This document shows, one piece after another, positions 34,555 to 42,573 of a stretch of DNA of 64,000 bases. Source of the DNA: Pandoraea apista (GTDB taxonomy: Bacteria; Pseudomonadota; Gammaproteobacteria; Burkholderiales; Burkholderiaceae); NCBI RefSeq assembly GCF_001465595.2, contig NZ_CP013481.2, positions 868,001 through 932,000 on the forward strand, written 5' to 3'. The translations under genes and the position numbers were made by a program. Within the stretch, counting starts at the first letter, position 1, and the number at the start of each line of letters is the position of its first letter. The notes beneath the pieces are model-generated. The model was not told where the DNA came from and made no database searches. It saw nothing but the letters and a program-made list of their open reading frames with translations.

Positions 34555-34572
34555 TGGAGCGGGCGATGGGAA
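34555..34572 (-). other. ICE attachment site (attR-like): 18-nt 3' end of a tRNA gene, probably tRNA-Gly
   Basis: On the minus strand these bases read TTCCCATCGCCCGCTCCA: the end of a T loop, a CCCAT T-stem arm, a CGCCCGC acceptor strand, discriminator T and encoded CCA. To the right, where the T loop (expected GGTTCGA), anticodon and 5' acceptor strand should continue, the sequence is unrelated. This is what remains when an ICEclc/PAGI-type integrase recombines in the last 18 bp of a tRNA-Gly gene. The element therefore starts here and runs rightward. The intact tRNA copy should be at its far end, outside the window. Confidence 0.8.
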
Positions 34573-34631
34573 CATCATCGTGTTCCCAACTCGTTGATTG
34601 ATAACGAGTTTTCCGCACTCGGCGAACCGAG
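34568..34631. repeat. Three consecutive inverted repeats at the ICE end
   Basis: GGGAACA/TGTTCCC (34568-34574 and 34581-34587), AACTCGTT/AACGAGTT (34588-34595 and 34603-34610) and CTCGG/CCGAG (34618-34622 and 34627-34631) follow one another with almost no spacing. The first overlaps the attachment site. They may be binding sites for the integrase or excision factor, or structured RNA. Confidence 0.7.
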
Positions 34632-34741
34632 ATGGACATAATTATGGACTGAAAAACCACGCTTGGTCAACGCGCGCTCCGAGCAAGTCCAGTGCGAGCC
34701 ATGGACAGCCAGCAGTAGCCAATGTACCCGAGCGCTCAACG

Positions 34742-35650
34742 TCACGAGGCCGGTTCATCTCCCTTTGGCAGGAACTCCTCGCGGGCGCGCTGCAGAAACC
34801 GCTTCATGGGATCAGAGGGTTCGGCGCTGCGGCGCAGCAGGTAGGTGGACAGCATGGGCGGCGTGCCGGCCAAGGGGCGAACGGTTATGTCGGGGCGGTT
34901 CAGGGTCTGCACCTGCGAGGCAATGGCGAAACCTAGGCCATAACCGGCACCGACCAGAGTCAGCATCACGCCTAGGCTCGTCACCTGATCTACCAGCTTG
35001 AGCGGCTTGGACGCACCTTGAAGCACCGCCTGGATCTGGTGGTGGCAGCCCGATCCCGCGTCCGGATGGCACAGTACCAACGGAAACTTCAAGGCTTCAT
35101 CCAATGGCACTTCCGCGTGCGCCAACAAGGGGTGGCGCACGGGCACGATCACCGACAGAGGATCGGTCCACACGGGCTCGGCGACAAGGCCTTCGCTCAC
35201 CGCGTCCGACAGCGCAAAACCGATGTCCAGCAGATCGTTGTGCAGGCCCTTGAGCTGCTGCGCGAAAGGCAGCTCGAAGACGCGAATCTCCAGTTCGGGC
35301 TCTTCCTCGCGGCTGCGCGCCAGCAAGGTGGCAATGTGGGGCTGCGCCAAGCTGTCGCAGATGGCGATGCGCAGATAACCCTGATAGCCCTGCGCCGCCG
35401 CCTTTGCGGCACTCACCGCCTGCTCCACGGTGGCCAGCACGCGCCGGCACTCACCGAGGAACACTTGACCGGCCCAGGTCAGTCGCGTCTGGTGCGCGCT
35501 GCGGTCGAACAACTGCACGCCGAGCGTGGCTTCGAGATTTCGCATTGCGCGCGACACAGGCGATTGTTCTACGCCAAGGCGCTCGGCCGCTCGCGCGAAA
35601 TGCAGTTCTTCCGCGACCGCAACGAAATAGCGCAGTAGTCTGAGTTCCAA
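34742..35650 (-). CDS. LysR family transcriptional regulator (ICE terminal gene)
   Basis: I start this 302-residue protein at TTG 35650 because GGAGG lies five bases upstream and the next residues (ELRLLRYFVAVAEELHFARAAERL) match the normal LysR N-terminus. The longer open frame is not LysR-like. The helix-turn-helix covers residues 15-40 (AAERLGVEQSPVSRAMRNLE) and a periplasmic-binding-protein-like effector domain follows. It is the first gene inside the attachment site. A related LysR (57515-58423) shares the EQSP-SR DNA-binding core. In ICEclc a LysR-type activator (TciR) occupies the attR end, so a role in ICE activation is possible but inferred from position. Confidence 0.88.
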   Translation of the reverse strand: MELRLLRYFVAVAEELHFARAAERLGVEQSPVSRAMRNLEATLGVQLFDRSAHQTRLTWAGQVFLGECRRVLATVEQAVSAAKAAAQGYQGYLRIAICDSLAQPHIATLLARSREEEPELEIRVFELPFAQQLKGLHNDLLDIGFALSDAVSEGLVAEPVWTDPLSVIVPVRHPLLAHAEVPLDEALKFPLVLCHPDAGSGCHHQIQAVLQGASKPLKLVDQVTSLGVMLTLVGAGYGLGFAIASQVQTLNRPDITVRPLAGTPPMLSTYLLRRSAEPSDPMKRFLQRAREEFLPKGDEPAS

Positions 35651-35812
35651 TGCGGCCTCCTGTTTGCCTCGTTCCTGGCCTGCGTCCACCTCATGCGGAT
35701 TGCGCCTCGCTTTCTCCTTCGATGATTGGCAAGAGGTTCCGGCGTTGCATGCTTGTAAGCGGCCGGCCATCCCACCTTGGCTAGGCATCGGTGTGGGATG
35801 CCGCTAGATTGG

Positions 35813-36913
35813 CTATCGGAGGTTCAGGATGCGCCGGGCACCGCTGAGCACTATCAGCGCAATGACTGCGCCAATCACGAGGTCAGGGTACGAGGAGCCC
35901 GTCCAAGCGACCAAAACACCAGCGACTATCACCCCCGCGTTTGCGATCACATCATTCGCAGAAAAAATGTAGCTTGCCGTCATGTGGGCGCCCCGATCCC
36001 GCTTCTTGGCGATCAGCACCAGGCAGGTGACGTTGGCGATCAATGCGACCAGCCCGATACTCATCATGAGCATGGACGCCGGCTCACTTCCCACAACTGC
36101 CCGCCGAACGACCTCCAAAAGCGCGCCAAGCGCAAGCACGACTTGCAACCAACCAGCGATGTGCGCTGCCTTCATCTTCAAGGCGGCGGCGCGGCCCACC
36201 GCATAGAGCGCCAGTCCGTAGACCGCCGCATCGGCGAACATGTCAAGCGAGTCCGCTATGAGACCTGTGGACTGGGCGATCAGGCCAACGATCAACTCAA
36301 AGACAAACATCGCACCGTTGATAGCGAGCAGCAGCTTTAAGGTCCGAGCCTCAGAGGCATTCCCCTCTGCGTCTGGGGCCGTAGACTCGTCGCTTTGCAC
36401 GCTGTCCAACACTTGCGCGCCGAGGTTGAGAGGGATGAGACGGCCCAGCAGCTCTTGCGTACTTCCCCCATGCTGCACGGTGAGTACACGGTCCTTCAGA
36501 TCGAAGTCCAGTGCCGCAACAGCCGACGCATCGGCCAGCGCCATCCGAATGAGATTCTCCTCCGACGGGCAATCCATCTTCGGCACGGAGAAACGCGTCT
36601 TCCACTGCCCGCCTTCGGTGCGCCTCTCGCTTGTCAGCAGAACCGCACCCAAGTTCAGGGGCGTCAGCTTCTGGGCGATCCTGGCGGGCTCGCCCGAGTG
36701 CACCACCCGGAGCTGCCGATGGGCCAGATCGAAGGTCATCGGCCCAACCCCGGTCAGACCACCCAGCGCCATGCGAATGAGGTTCTCCTCGGAGGGGCAG
36801 TCCATTCCCGGAACTGAAAATGTGCTCTCCACGGAAGCAATGGCGCTTGGGGCCTCGTCGACCGTCTGCGAATTGCAACTGCTCGAGCAGCTACTGCTTT
36901 GACATGTACTCAT
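35813..36913 (-). CDS. Cation diffusion facilitator family metal exporter with two N-terminal HMA-like domains
   Basis: The 366-residue protein has two metal-binding-like domains (about residues 28-90 and 103-165), each with the motif MDCPSEENLIR instead of the usual MxCxxC. A six-helix CDF transporter domain follows (about 190-366). CDF metal-site residues are seen in DSLDMFADA (helix 2) and SANDVIAN (helix 5). It probably expels Cd, Zn, Co or Pb to the periplasm. The N-terminus is Cys/Ser-rich (CQSSSCSSSC) and may also bind metal. It shares a divergent promoter with the MerR regulator at 36969, whose metal response likely controls it. Confidence 0.9.
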   Translation of the reverse strand: MSTCQSSSCSSSCNSQTVDEAPSAIASVESTFSVPGMDCPSEENLIRMALGGLTGVGPMTFDLAHRQLRVVHSGEPARIAQKLTPLNLGAVLLTSERRTEGGQWKTRFSVPKMDCPSEENLIRMALADASAVAALDFDLKDRVLTVQHGGSTQELLGRLIPLNLGAQVLDSVQSDESTAPDAEGNASEARTLKLLLAINGAMFVFELIVGLIAQSTGLIADSLDMFADAAVYGLALYAVGRAAALKMKAAHIAGWLQVVLALGALLEVVRRAVVGSEPASMLMMSIGLVALIANVTCLVLIAKKRDRGAHMTASYIFSANDVIANAGVIVAGVLVAWTGSSYPDLVIGAVIALIVLSGARRILNLR

Positions 36914-36920
36914 GTCCCGT

Positions 36921-36951
36921 ATTAGAAACCCTCAAGTAGCTGTAGAGTCAA
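36921..36951 (-). promoter_or_regulatory. MerR-type promoter of the metal exporter with 19-bp spacer and dyad
   Basis: On the minus strand TTGACT (36946-36951) and TCTAAT (36921-36926) are separated by exactly 19 bases, longer than the standard 17 and typical of MerR-activated promoters. The spacer carries an imperfect dyad, ACTCT and its partner GGGT, centred on CAGCTAC, where the regulator would bind and untwist the DNA. Confidence 0.85.
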
Positions 36952-36968
36952 GCGGTAGGTAGGCAAAT

Positions 36969-37388
36969 ATGAAAATCGGTGAACTATCGTCATTGGCAGG
37001 GTGCTCCGTTCCCGCGGTGCGCTTTTATGAAGCAGAGGGCCTTCTGCAGGCGCCCCTGCGGGCCGCCAACAACTATCGGCAATATGGCCAACAGCATGTC
37101 GACAGGTTGGCCTTCATCGTTCGGTGCCGCTCGCTGGACATGTCGCACGACGATATCCGGGCTCTGCTGCAGTTGCAGGACGACCCCGCCATGTCCTGCG
37201 ACGAGGTCAATGCCTTGCTAGACGATCAAATGCGCTTGGTAGAGCAGCGAATCGCCGAGTTGCAGGCGCTGCGCAAGCAACTGCGTGCCATCCGCAGTAC
37301 CTGTGCGGGAGGGGTATGCGTTGGCGATTGCGGTGCACTTGAATCGCTGCGCAGCGCCACTGGGGCAAGCTGGCCAACCGTTCGCTGA
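36969..37388 (+). CDS. cadR: MerR family heavy-metal-responsive regulator (CadR/PbrR type)
   Basis: The 139-residue protein has the MerR start MKIGELSSLAGCSVPAVRFYE (helix-turn-helix) and a dimerisation helix. Cysteines at the positions used by CadR/PbrR for Cd(II) or Pb(II) are present: Cys in MSCDEVN near residue 78 and the loop CAGGVCVGDC near 116-125. The exact metal cannot be decided. Transcribed divergently from the CDF exporter across a 55-base region holding the 19-bp-spacer promoter. Its C-terminus lies at the edge of the IS66 insertion and may have been altered by it. Confidence 0.9.
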   Translation: MKIGELSSLAGCSVPAVRFYEAEGLLQAPLRAANNYRQYGQQHVDRLAFIVRCRSLDMSHDDIRALLQLQDDPAMSCDEVNALLDDQMRLVEQRIAELQALRKQLRAIRSTCAGGVCVGDCGALESLRSATGASWPTVR

Positions 37389-37410
37389 GCGGAGCCTCAA
37401 ATAACGACAT

Positions 37411-38985
37411 TCAGCTCGGTGCGAACCAACGATGCGGTAGCAACTCGTGAACCAGGCTAACCCGTTGCGTCGGCAAGCGAGCCAAAACGTCCTTGAGATA
37501 CGCATAGGGATCATGCCCATTGAGTCGTGCTGACTGGATGAGCGTCATGACGGCTGCTGCCCTCTGACCAGCTCGTAGGCTGCCCGCAAAGAGCCAGTTG
37601 TTGCGGCCAATGGCAATCGGCCGAATCTGGTTCTCGATCCAGTTGTTGTCCACGGGCAGCTGTCCGTCATCGACGAACCGGGTCAAAGCCTCCCAGCGCC
37701 GCAAGCTGTAGTCCAGCGCTTTGGCGCTTGCCGAGCCTTCCGGCACCTTCTGGCGTTGCAGCACCATCCACTGGTGCAAGGCATCAAGCAGCGGCTTCGT
37801 TTGTTGTTGCCGGATGGTTTGGCGCTGATCGGTCGCAATCTCCTTGACCTCACGCTCGATCTCGTAGACCCGCGCGAACTGCTGCAGCGCGACCTCGGCG
37901 ATCTGGCTTTGGTTCGCCGCGTGCAAATCGAAGAACTTGCGCCGCGCGTGCGCCAGGCAGCCGACCTCGGTCACACCACTTGCGATCAAGGCCTTGTAGC
38001 CGCTGAAGTCGTCACAGGTGAGGCTGCCTCTCCAGTCGCCCAGGAAGCGCCGGGCGTGTTCGCCCGAGCGCGATTCGCAGAAGTCGTAGACGACCGCCTT
38101 GATGTTCTCGAAGGCGCCCGTGGCATAGGCCCATAGGTACGCCCGGTGCGCCTTGCCGTTGCCCGGCTTGAGCATGGACACCGGCGTCTCGTCGGCATGC
38201 AGCACGCGGCGCTGCAGCAGCTCTGTCCTCATGGCGTCAACCAGTGGCTGCAACTGCACGCCACACGAGCCCACCCATTGCGCCAGCGTGGAGCGGGGGA
38301 TGGCTAGGCCGGCGCGGCCGAAGATCGCTTCCTGGCGGTACAGCGGCAGGTGGTCGGCGTACTTGGCCACCAGCACTTGCGCCAGTAGCCCAGTGGTAGG
38401 GATGCCTTTGTCGATGATGTGAGGATCGACAGGCACCTGGTGAATCGGCTCGCACTGGGCACAGGCCCACTTGCCCCGGATGTGGCGCTCCACCGTGAAC
38501 ACGCCGGGCGCGTAGTCCAGCTTCTCGGCCACGTCCTCGCCGATGCGCTTCATCTGGCAACCGCAGGCGCAGGTGGTGGACTCGGGCTCGTGGCGGATCT
38601 CGCGCCGCGACAGGTTGGCCGGCAGGGGTGCGCGTTTGGGGACTTGCTTGTCTTGGCGGCCTGCCACTGGCGGCGTGGCCTGCTCGATCTCATCGGCCAC
38701 CGCCTGCAGGTCCTCATCCAGCGATTCATCGAGCAGGCTCTTCTGCTCGGCGCTGAAGCGCTCCGACTGTGCGGCGAACTTCATGCGCTTGAGCAGTGCG
38801 TTCTCGTGCGTGAGCTTGTCGATCTGCGCCTGCTTGAAGACCGCCTCTTGGCCCTGGCGTGCGATCACGCCGTCTCGCTCGGCCAGCTCACCCATCAACG
38901 ACAGCAGGGCCGCTCGCATCTGCTGCGGCTCCAGGGTGTCAAGGTGGTCTGCGGTGATCACGGGAGAAGATGATGCGGCTAACAT
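37411..38985 (-). CDS. tnpC: IS66 family transposase TnpC
   Basis: The 524-residue protein (ATG at 38985, MLAASSSPVI) is full length for IS66. It has a leucine-zipper-like N-terminus (GELAERDGVIARQGQ), a zinc-binding CACGCQM/CAQCE region, and the DDE core with VLHADETPVSML, VGCLAHARRKFFDLH and DNNWIENQIRPIAIGRNNWLF. It ends with the IS66 C-terminal domain. It appears intact, so the element may still be mobile. It shares the family with the degraded copy at 56905-57417. Confidence 0.95.
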   Translation of the reverse strand: MLAASSSPVITADHLDTLEPQQMRAALLSLMGELAERDGVIARQGQEAVFKQAQIDKLTHENALLKRMKFAAQSERFSAEQKSLLDESLDEDLQAVADEIEQATPPVAGRQDKQVPKRAPLPANLSRREIRHEPESTTCACGCQMKRIGEDVAEKLDYAPGVFTVERHIRGKWACAQCEPIHQVPVDPHIIDKGIPTTGLLAQVLVAKYADHLPLYRQEAIFGRAGLAIPRSTLAQWVGSCGVQLQPLVDAMRTELLQRRVLHADETPVSMLKPGNGKAHRAYLWAYATGAFENIKAVVYDFCESRSGEHARRFLGDWRGSLTCDDFSGYKALIASGVTEVGCLAHARRKFFDLHAANQSQIAEVALQQFARVYEIEREVKEIATDQRQTIRQQQTKPLLDALHQWMVLQRQKVPEGSASAKALDYSLRRWEALTRFVDDGQLPVDNNWIENQIRPIAIGRNNWLFAGSLRAGQRAAAVMTLIQSARLNGHDPYAYLKDVLARLPTQRVSLVHELLPHRWFAPS

Positions 38986-39037
38986 CACATTCGCGCATCG
39001 GTGCAAGCGCTGATTGCCTGGCCAACGACCGGAGCAC

Positions 39038-39370
39038 TCAAAGTACAGTGATGACTCCAGCCTCGCCGACGTTCTTCCAGGGCAGGCCCAGCACGAGCGC
39101 ATCGAACTGCGTTCGGCTGAGTGTGGCGGTGGTGGCGGCATCGCGCGGCCAGACGAACTTGCCGCTATTCAGGCGCCGGGCCGCCAGCCAGACACCGATG
39201 CCGTCGTGCACCAGCACCTTCATGCGGTTGGCTCGTCGATTGGCGAACAGATAGGCGTGGTGTGGGCGCGCTGCGCCAAAGACAGCCACTACCCGGGCGA
39301 GCGCCGTCTCGGTGCCTGCTCGCATGTCCAGCGGCTCGGTGGAGAGCCACAGCGCATCAATGCGGATCAT
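39038..39370 (-). CDS. tnpB: IS66 accessory protein TnpB
   Basis: The 110-residue protein (ATG at 39370) matches TnpB of IS66 elements: MIRIDALWLSTEPLDMRAG at the start and YLFANRRANRMKVLVHDGIG in the middle, both strongly conserved. Its start overlaps the end of tnpA by four bases, indicating coupled translation. The protein is required for IS66 transposition, but its biochemical role is unknown. Confidence 0.95.
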   Translation of the reverse strand: MIRIDALWLSTEPLDMRAGTETALARVVAVFGAARPHHAYLFANRRANRMKVLVHDGIGVWLAARRLNSGKFVWPRDAATTATLSRTQFDALVLGLPWKNVGEAGVITVL

Positions 39371-39762
39371 CGGAGCCAGTCGCGCAGCCACGCTGCACAT
39401 GACGCTGCATCTTCCAGGGGCCAGTTCACGGTGACTACGCTGGCGCTGCGCCGAACATCAACGCGAATCGCACGCGACACGGGCGGCGAGCTGGTCTCGG
39501 TTGCTGGGAGCTGTTCAACTGGTGGAGGCAGATTCAGCGCAACGAACTCATTCCGGGGCGCTGGCAACAGGGAGTCTGCTTGCTCGCGCATCCAGCGATG
39601 AACGATGTTGGCGTTGATTCCGTGTGCAAGCGCTACGCCGGCCACTGACGCGCCGGAGACCTGGCATTCGGCCACGATCTGGCCTTTAAGTTCCGGGGAG
39701 TAGTAGTGCCGCTTGGGGCGCTGGGCGATCGTGTCGTTCGCCATAGTGTGCGTGATGTTCAT
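39367..39762 (-). CDS. tnpA: IS66 accessory protein TnpA (Tnp helix-turn-helix)
   Basis: This 131-residue protein carries an N-terminal helix-turn-helix similar to IS3-type OrfA: YYSPELKGQIVAECQVSGAS and VALAHGINANIVHRWMRE. The start could be the ATG at 39762 (used), at 39771 or at 39744. It overlaps tnpB. The promoter must lie in the 58 bases between the start and the right inverted repeat. Confidence 0.9.
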   Translation of the reverse strand: MNITHTMANDTIAQRPKRHYYSPELKGQIVAECQVSGASVAGVALAHGINANIVHRWMREQADSLLPAPRNEFVALNLPPPVEQLPATETSSPPVSRAIRVDVRRSASVVTVNWPLEDAASCAAWLRDWLR

Positions 39763-39820
39763 CGTGCACACGATGCCTCGACACTGGGTCTATCTCAAGA
39801 TGGGATTGCCGGACGCTTAC

Positions 39821-39956
39821 GCATGCTTGCCTATTCGGATAGGCAGATCGCATCCGAAAATTACGGAGGTTGAGGCGGAACGCTACCTGGCCGAAGACCT
39901 GAGAACCTCAATCGCCGCGACGCTGCACTACCGCCTGATCCACAGGTTCAGTTCAA
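39821..39956. other. Short non-coding remnant between IS66 and the tLST
   Basis: This 136-base stretch has no full gene. A plus-strand frame reading VEAERYLAEDLRTSIAATL runs through it but has no start outside the IS and is not recognisable. It may be the last piece of a gene cut off by the IS or by arrival of the stress locus. Confidence 0.4.
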
Positions 39957-41108
39957 TCAATTCCCGGGTTGCAGCTCCACACGCACCTCGCGCGATTTGC
40001 CGGCCCGCTCCACTGACAAGACCACCACATCGCCGACCTTCCTGTCGTCTAGCCGCGCGAGCAGCTTGGCCACATCGTCCGTCGCCTGGCCATCAACATC
40101 GATGATGCGGTCGCCCGGCACGATGCCTTGCGGCGTGACTTCGACACCCGCGAGGCCGGCCTTGTGCGCTGCCGAACCAGGGGTAACACGCAACACGAAC
40201 ACGCCCTTGCTTCCAGTCAGCGCCAGCAGGCGCTGATTGAGCTGTTCGTCCACCTCAATGCCCAGCGCCGGACGGATGTACTTACCGGTCTTGATGAGTT
40301 GCGGGACTACGCGCATGACGGTGTCCACCGGCACGGCGAAACCAATCCCGGCCGAGGCGCCGGAGGGGCTATAGATCGCCGTGTTGATGCCGATGAGCCT
40401 TCCTGCCGAATCGAGCAGCGGCCCACCGGAGTTGCCAGGGTTGATGGCGGCGTCGGTCTGGATCAGGTGATCGATGGCCGGGCCGCCCGCTTCTCCGGGT
40501 AACGAGCGGTCGAGCGCGGAGACGATGCCGGTGGTGAGCGTCCAGTCCAGGCCGAAGGGGTTGCCGATAGCGAACACCTTCTGACCCACCTTGAGGTCGG
40601 CACTGGTGCCGACCGGCACGGCCGGCGGGCGCTTGAAACCGACGCCAATCTTGAGCACGGCGATGTCGTGCGCTGGGCTCGTCCCCACCAGCGCGGCCTG
40701 GTAGTCGCGGCCATCGGCGAGTTTGACCGTGGCTTCAGAAGCACCCTGGATGACGTGGAAGTTGGTGACGACGTGGCCGGCATCGTCCCAGATAAAGCCC
40801 GAACCGGTGCCGCGCGGCACGGAGAAGACGTTGCGCGTCCAGACATCGCGTACCAATTGCGCGGTGGTGATGTAGACCACCGAGGCGCGCGATTTCTCGA
40901 ACAGTTCGATGTTGGCTTTCTCGTCCGCCGCCAGATCGCCACGCGCCGTCACGGTGCGTTCTGCCGCCTCACGCGGACTGAACCAGGCCTCGATGGCGGG
41001 CAGGAACTGCCACAGCAGCATGAGCGCGGCAATGCAGGCGGTGATGACGAGCCAGCGCCGGACGAAGCGGTCCGGCGCGGGACGTTGGTACGGGTCGGGG
41101 TAGGCCAT
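39957..41108 (-). CDS. degP: tLST DegP/HtrA-like trypsin-fold serine protease
   Basis: The 383-residue protein (ATG at 41108 preceded by AGGAGACTTCTC) has one N-terminal membrane anchor (about residues 19-38). The trypsin-like catalytic triad follows: His in VVTNFHV (near 115), Asp in HDIAVLK (near 147), Ser in NPGNSGGPLL (near 224). A single PDZ domain forms the rest (about 285-380), unlike DegP, which has two. It is thus closer to DegS/HtrA-like periplasmic quality-control proteases. It is the last gene of the tLST. Confidence 0.93.
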   Translation of the reverse strand: MAYPDPYQRPAPDRFVRRWLVITACIAALMLLWQFLPAIEAWFSPREAAERTVTARGDLAADEKANIELFEKSRASVVYITTAQLVRDVWTRNVFSVPRGTGSGFIWDDAGHVVTNFHVIQGASEATVKLADGRDYQAALVGTSPAHDIAVLKIGVGFKRPPAVPVGTSADLKVGQKVFAIGNPFGLDWTLTTGIVSALDRSLPGEAGGPAIDHLIQTDAAINPGNSGGPLLDSAGRLIGINTAIYSPSGASAGIGFAVPVDTVMRVVPQLIKTGKYIRPALGIEVDEQLNQRLLALTGSKGVFVLRVTPGSAAHKAGLAGVEVTPQGIVPGDRIIDVDGQATDDVAKLLARLDDRKVGDVVVLSVERAGKSREVRVELQPGN

Positions 41109-41132
41109 GAGAAGTCTCCTGTTGATAGGCAA

Positions 41133-42098
41133 TCAGCGCCACAGCCCGCTCGGGCGCCAGCGCGGTGGGCGCGGCGTCACAGCGGATTCCGGCAAGAAAT
41201 GGGGCGGGTGGAGTGGCAACGCTGATGCTGGCCCAGGCGCCAACGTCAGTAGGCGTGAGATGCGTTCTTGCGTGGCCGGATGCGTGCGCAACCAGGAGGG
41301 TTCGGGATTGCCCCATCCCGGCCACAGCCAGGCACGCCAGGAGCGGCTGACCCGCTCGATTTTCGCCAGCGCGGACGCCAGCCCCTGCGGGTCGCCCGTC
41401 AGTTCCGCCGCGAGGCGGTCAGCGTCGAACTCACGCACGCGAGACAAGCCGAGCTGTGCGAGCAGGGCCAGCTGGGGCGATGCGGCCAATAACAATAAAC
41501 CAGGCCAATAGACCTCCGCCGCGCCAACCAGCAGCGCGGGCAGGCTCAGCAGGATCGCGATCTGTCCCATAAGGGCCAGTAGGCTCGTGAAGCGACTGAC
41601 GGAATCCGCCAGCCCCATGACGCGCAGATCCTCACTGGCGATGTGCGCGATCTCGTGCGCGAGCACACCCGCCAGCTCGCGTGGGCTCAGGCGGCGCAGC
41701 AGGCCATCGGTGAGGGCGATCGATGCCTCCTGCTTCGATCCGGTGGCGAAGGCGTTGACGACGGCACTGGGCACGTAGTGCGGCACCGGCGTTGCGGGCA
41801 AACCGGCACGGACGGACAGCTCGTGCAACAGGGCCCAAATTTCCGGGGCTTCGTGTGGGTGCAGCGCCCGGGCGCGGTATAGGCGCAAGGTCAAGGCGGA
41901 TGCGGCTGCCGGTTCCAGCAGCAGCGTGCCTGCAACGGCAAACAGCGCGAGCCACAGGTCGCTTTCCCCGAACAGCAGGCTTCCTGCGGCGGCTGCGATC
42001 CCGACCAGGGTCAGGACCAACAGCCCGGTCTGCAGGCGGTTGAGCCAGCGGTGTTGCAACAACGCCGCGCGCGGGTCACTGGGATGATGACGGGTCAT
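41133..42098 (-). CDS. tLST M48 family (HtpX-like) membrane zinc metalloprotease
   Basis: The product is 321 residues from the ATG at 42098 (MTRHHPSDPR). Two N-terminal membrane segments (about 20-60) precede the zinc motif LAHEIAHIASEDLRV (HExxH near residue 145). Another hydrophobic pair (about 160-210) and REFDADRLAAEL, which supplies the third zinc ligand, come next. HtpX-type proteases degrade misfolded membrane proteins with FtsH. The start overlaps the end of psiE by 23 bases. The C-terminal 30 residues are proline-rich. Confidence 0.9.
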   Translation of the reverse strand: MTRHHPSDPRAALLQHRWLNRLQTGLLVLTLVGIAAAAGSLLFGESDLWLALFAVAGTLLLEPAAASALTLRLYRARALHPHEAPEIWALLHELSVRAGLPATPVPHYVPSAVVNAFATGSKQEASIALTDGLLRRLSPRELAGVLAHEIAHIASEDLRVMGLADSVSRFTSLLALMGQIAILLSLPALLVGAAEVYWPGLLLLAASPQLALLAQLGLSRVREFDADRLAAELTGDPQGLASALAKIERVSRSWRAWLWPGWGNPEPSWLRTHPATQERISRLLTLAPGPASALPLHPPHFLPESAVTPRPPRWRPSGLWR

Positions 42099-42573
42099 GC
42101 TCAGATGTCTCGGCGGCGCGGTCGTCGCGCTCGCGCAGCAGCCAGTAAGTGGCACCAAGCGCCAGCGTGGCGCCTGCAAGCGCGGCGATCTTGCCAGGGC
42201 TCGCCTCGGGGTCGAGGATCACGAACTTGCGCGCCAGCGCGATCAGGCCGATGAGGATCACGGTCTTGACCTGGATGATGCTGTCCCGACGCAGCGCCAC
42301 GCGCACGATGGAATGCTTGAACTCCATCGCGATCAAGAGCGTCATGATCATGCCGAACACACTCTGGAATACCTTGTGATCCAGGGGATTGAAGGCATCG
42401 AGAACCAGCAGCGTGAAGACGATGGAGATGAGCTGGAACAGCGACACCACGATGATGACGGCAATCACCGCCGACAGCACGAGCGCGACGACCTGCTCGA
42501 AGCGCTCGTAAAAACTCATGATGGCCCATTGGTCACGGAAGACCTGAAATGGGTTAAGGCGTGTTGATTTCAT
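42076..42573 (-). CDS. psiE: tLST PsiE-family (phosphate-starvation-inducible E) membrane protein
   Basis: The 165-residue protein has four hydrophobic helices and the PsiE family pattern FEQVVALVLSAVIAVIIV, MTLLIAMEFKHSIVRVAL and VKTVILIGLIALARKFVIL. Its function is unknown. In the tLST it always follows kefB. Its ATG overlaps the kefB stop region (42570-42573) in an ATGA junction. The last 20 residues are polar and acidic. Confidence 0.9.
   Translation of the reverse strand: MKSTRLNPFQVFRDQWAIMSFYERFEQVVALVLSAVIAVIIVVSLFQLISIVFTLLVLDAFNPLDHKVFQSVFGMIMTLLIAMEFKHSIVRVALRRDSIIQVKTVILIGLIALARKFVILDPEASPGKIAALAGATLALGATYWLLRERDDRAAETSEHDPSSSQ

Larger units (their letters stand above)
37389..39820 (-). 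mobile_element. IS66 family insertion sequence (tnpA-tnpB-tnpC)
   Basis: The element holds the three-gene IS66 set on the minus strand. The right terminal repeat reads inward GTAAGCGTCCGGCAA (39806-39820), typical of IS66 ends. A convincing matching left end was not found; the segment CTGAGCGGAGCC at about 37383 is only a weak match and overlaps the end of the merR gene. No 8-bp target duplication is visible, so the left boundary is approximate. Confidence 0.8.

Noticed and set aside
34554..34635. A complete tRNA gene at the ICE junction
   Set aside because: Only the last 18 bases fit a tRNA. The expected T loop, anticodon stem and 5' acceptor strand are absent.
37383..39828. 8-bp target duplication around the IS66 element
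   Set aside because: The flanks of the right inverted repeat and the best left-end candidate do not match, so no duplication is claimed.
39821..39956. Plus-strand frame with VEAERYLAEDLRTSIAATL as an integrase fragment
   Set aside because: The resemblance is too short to assign to any family, and no start codon lies outside the IS.
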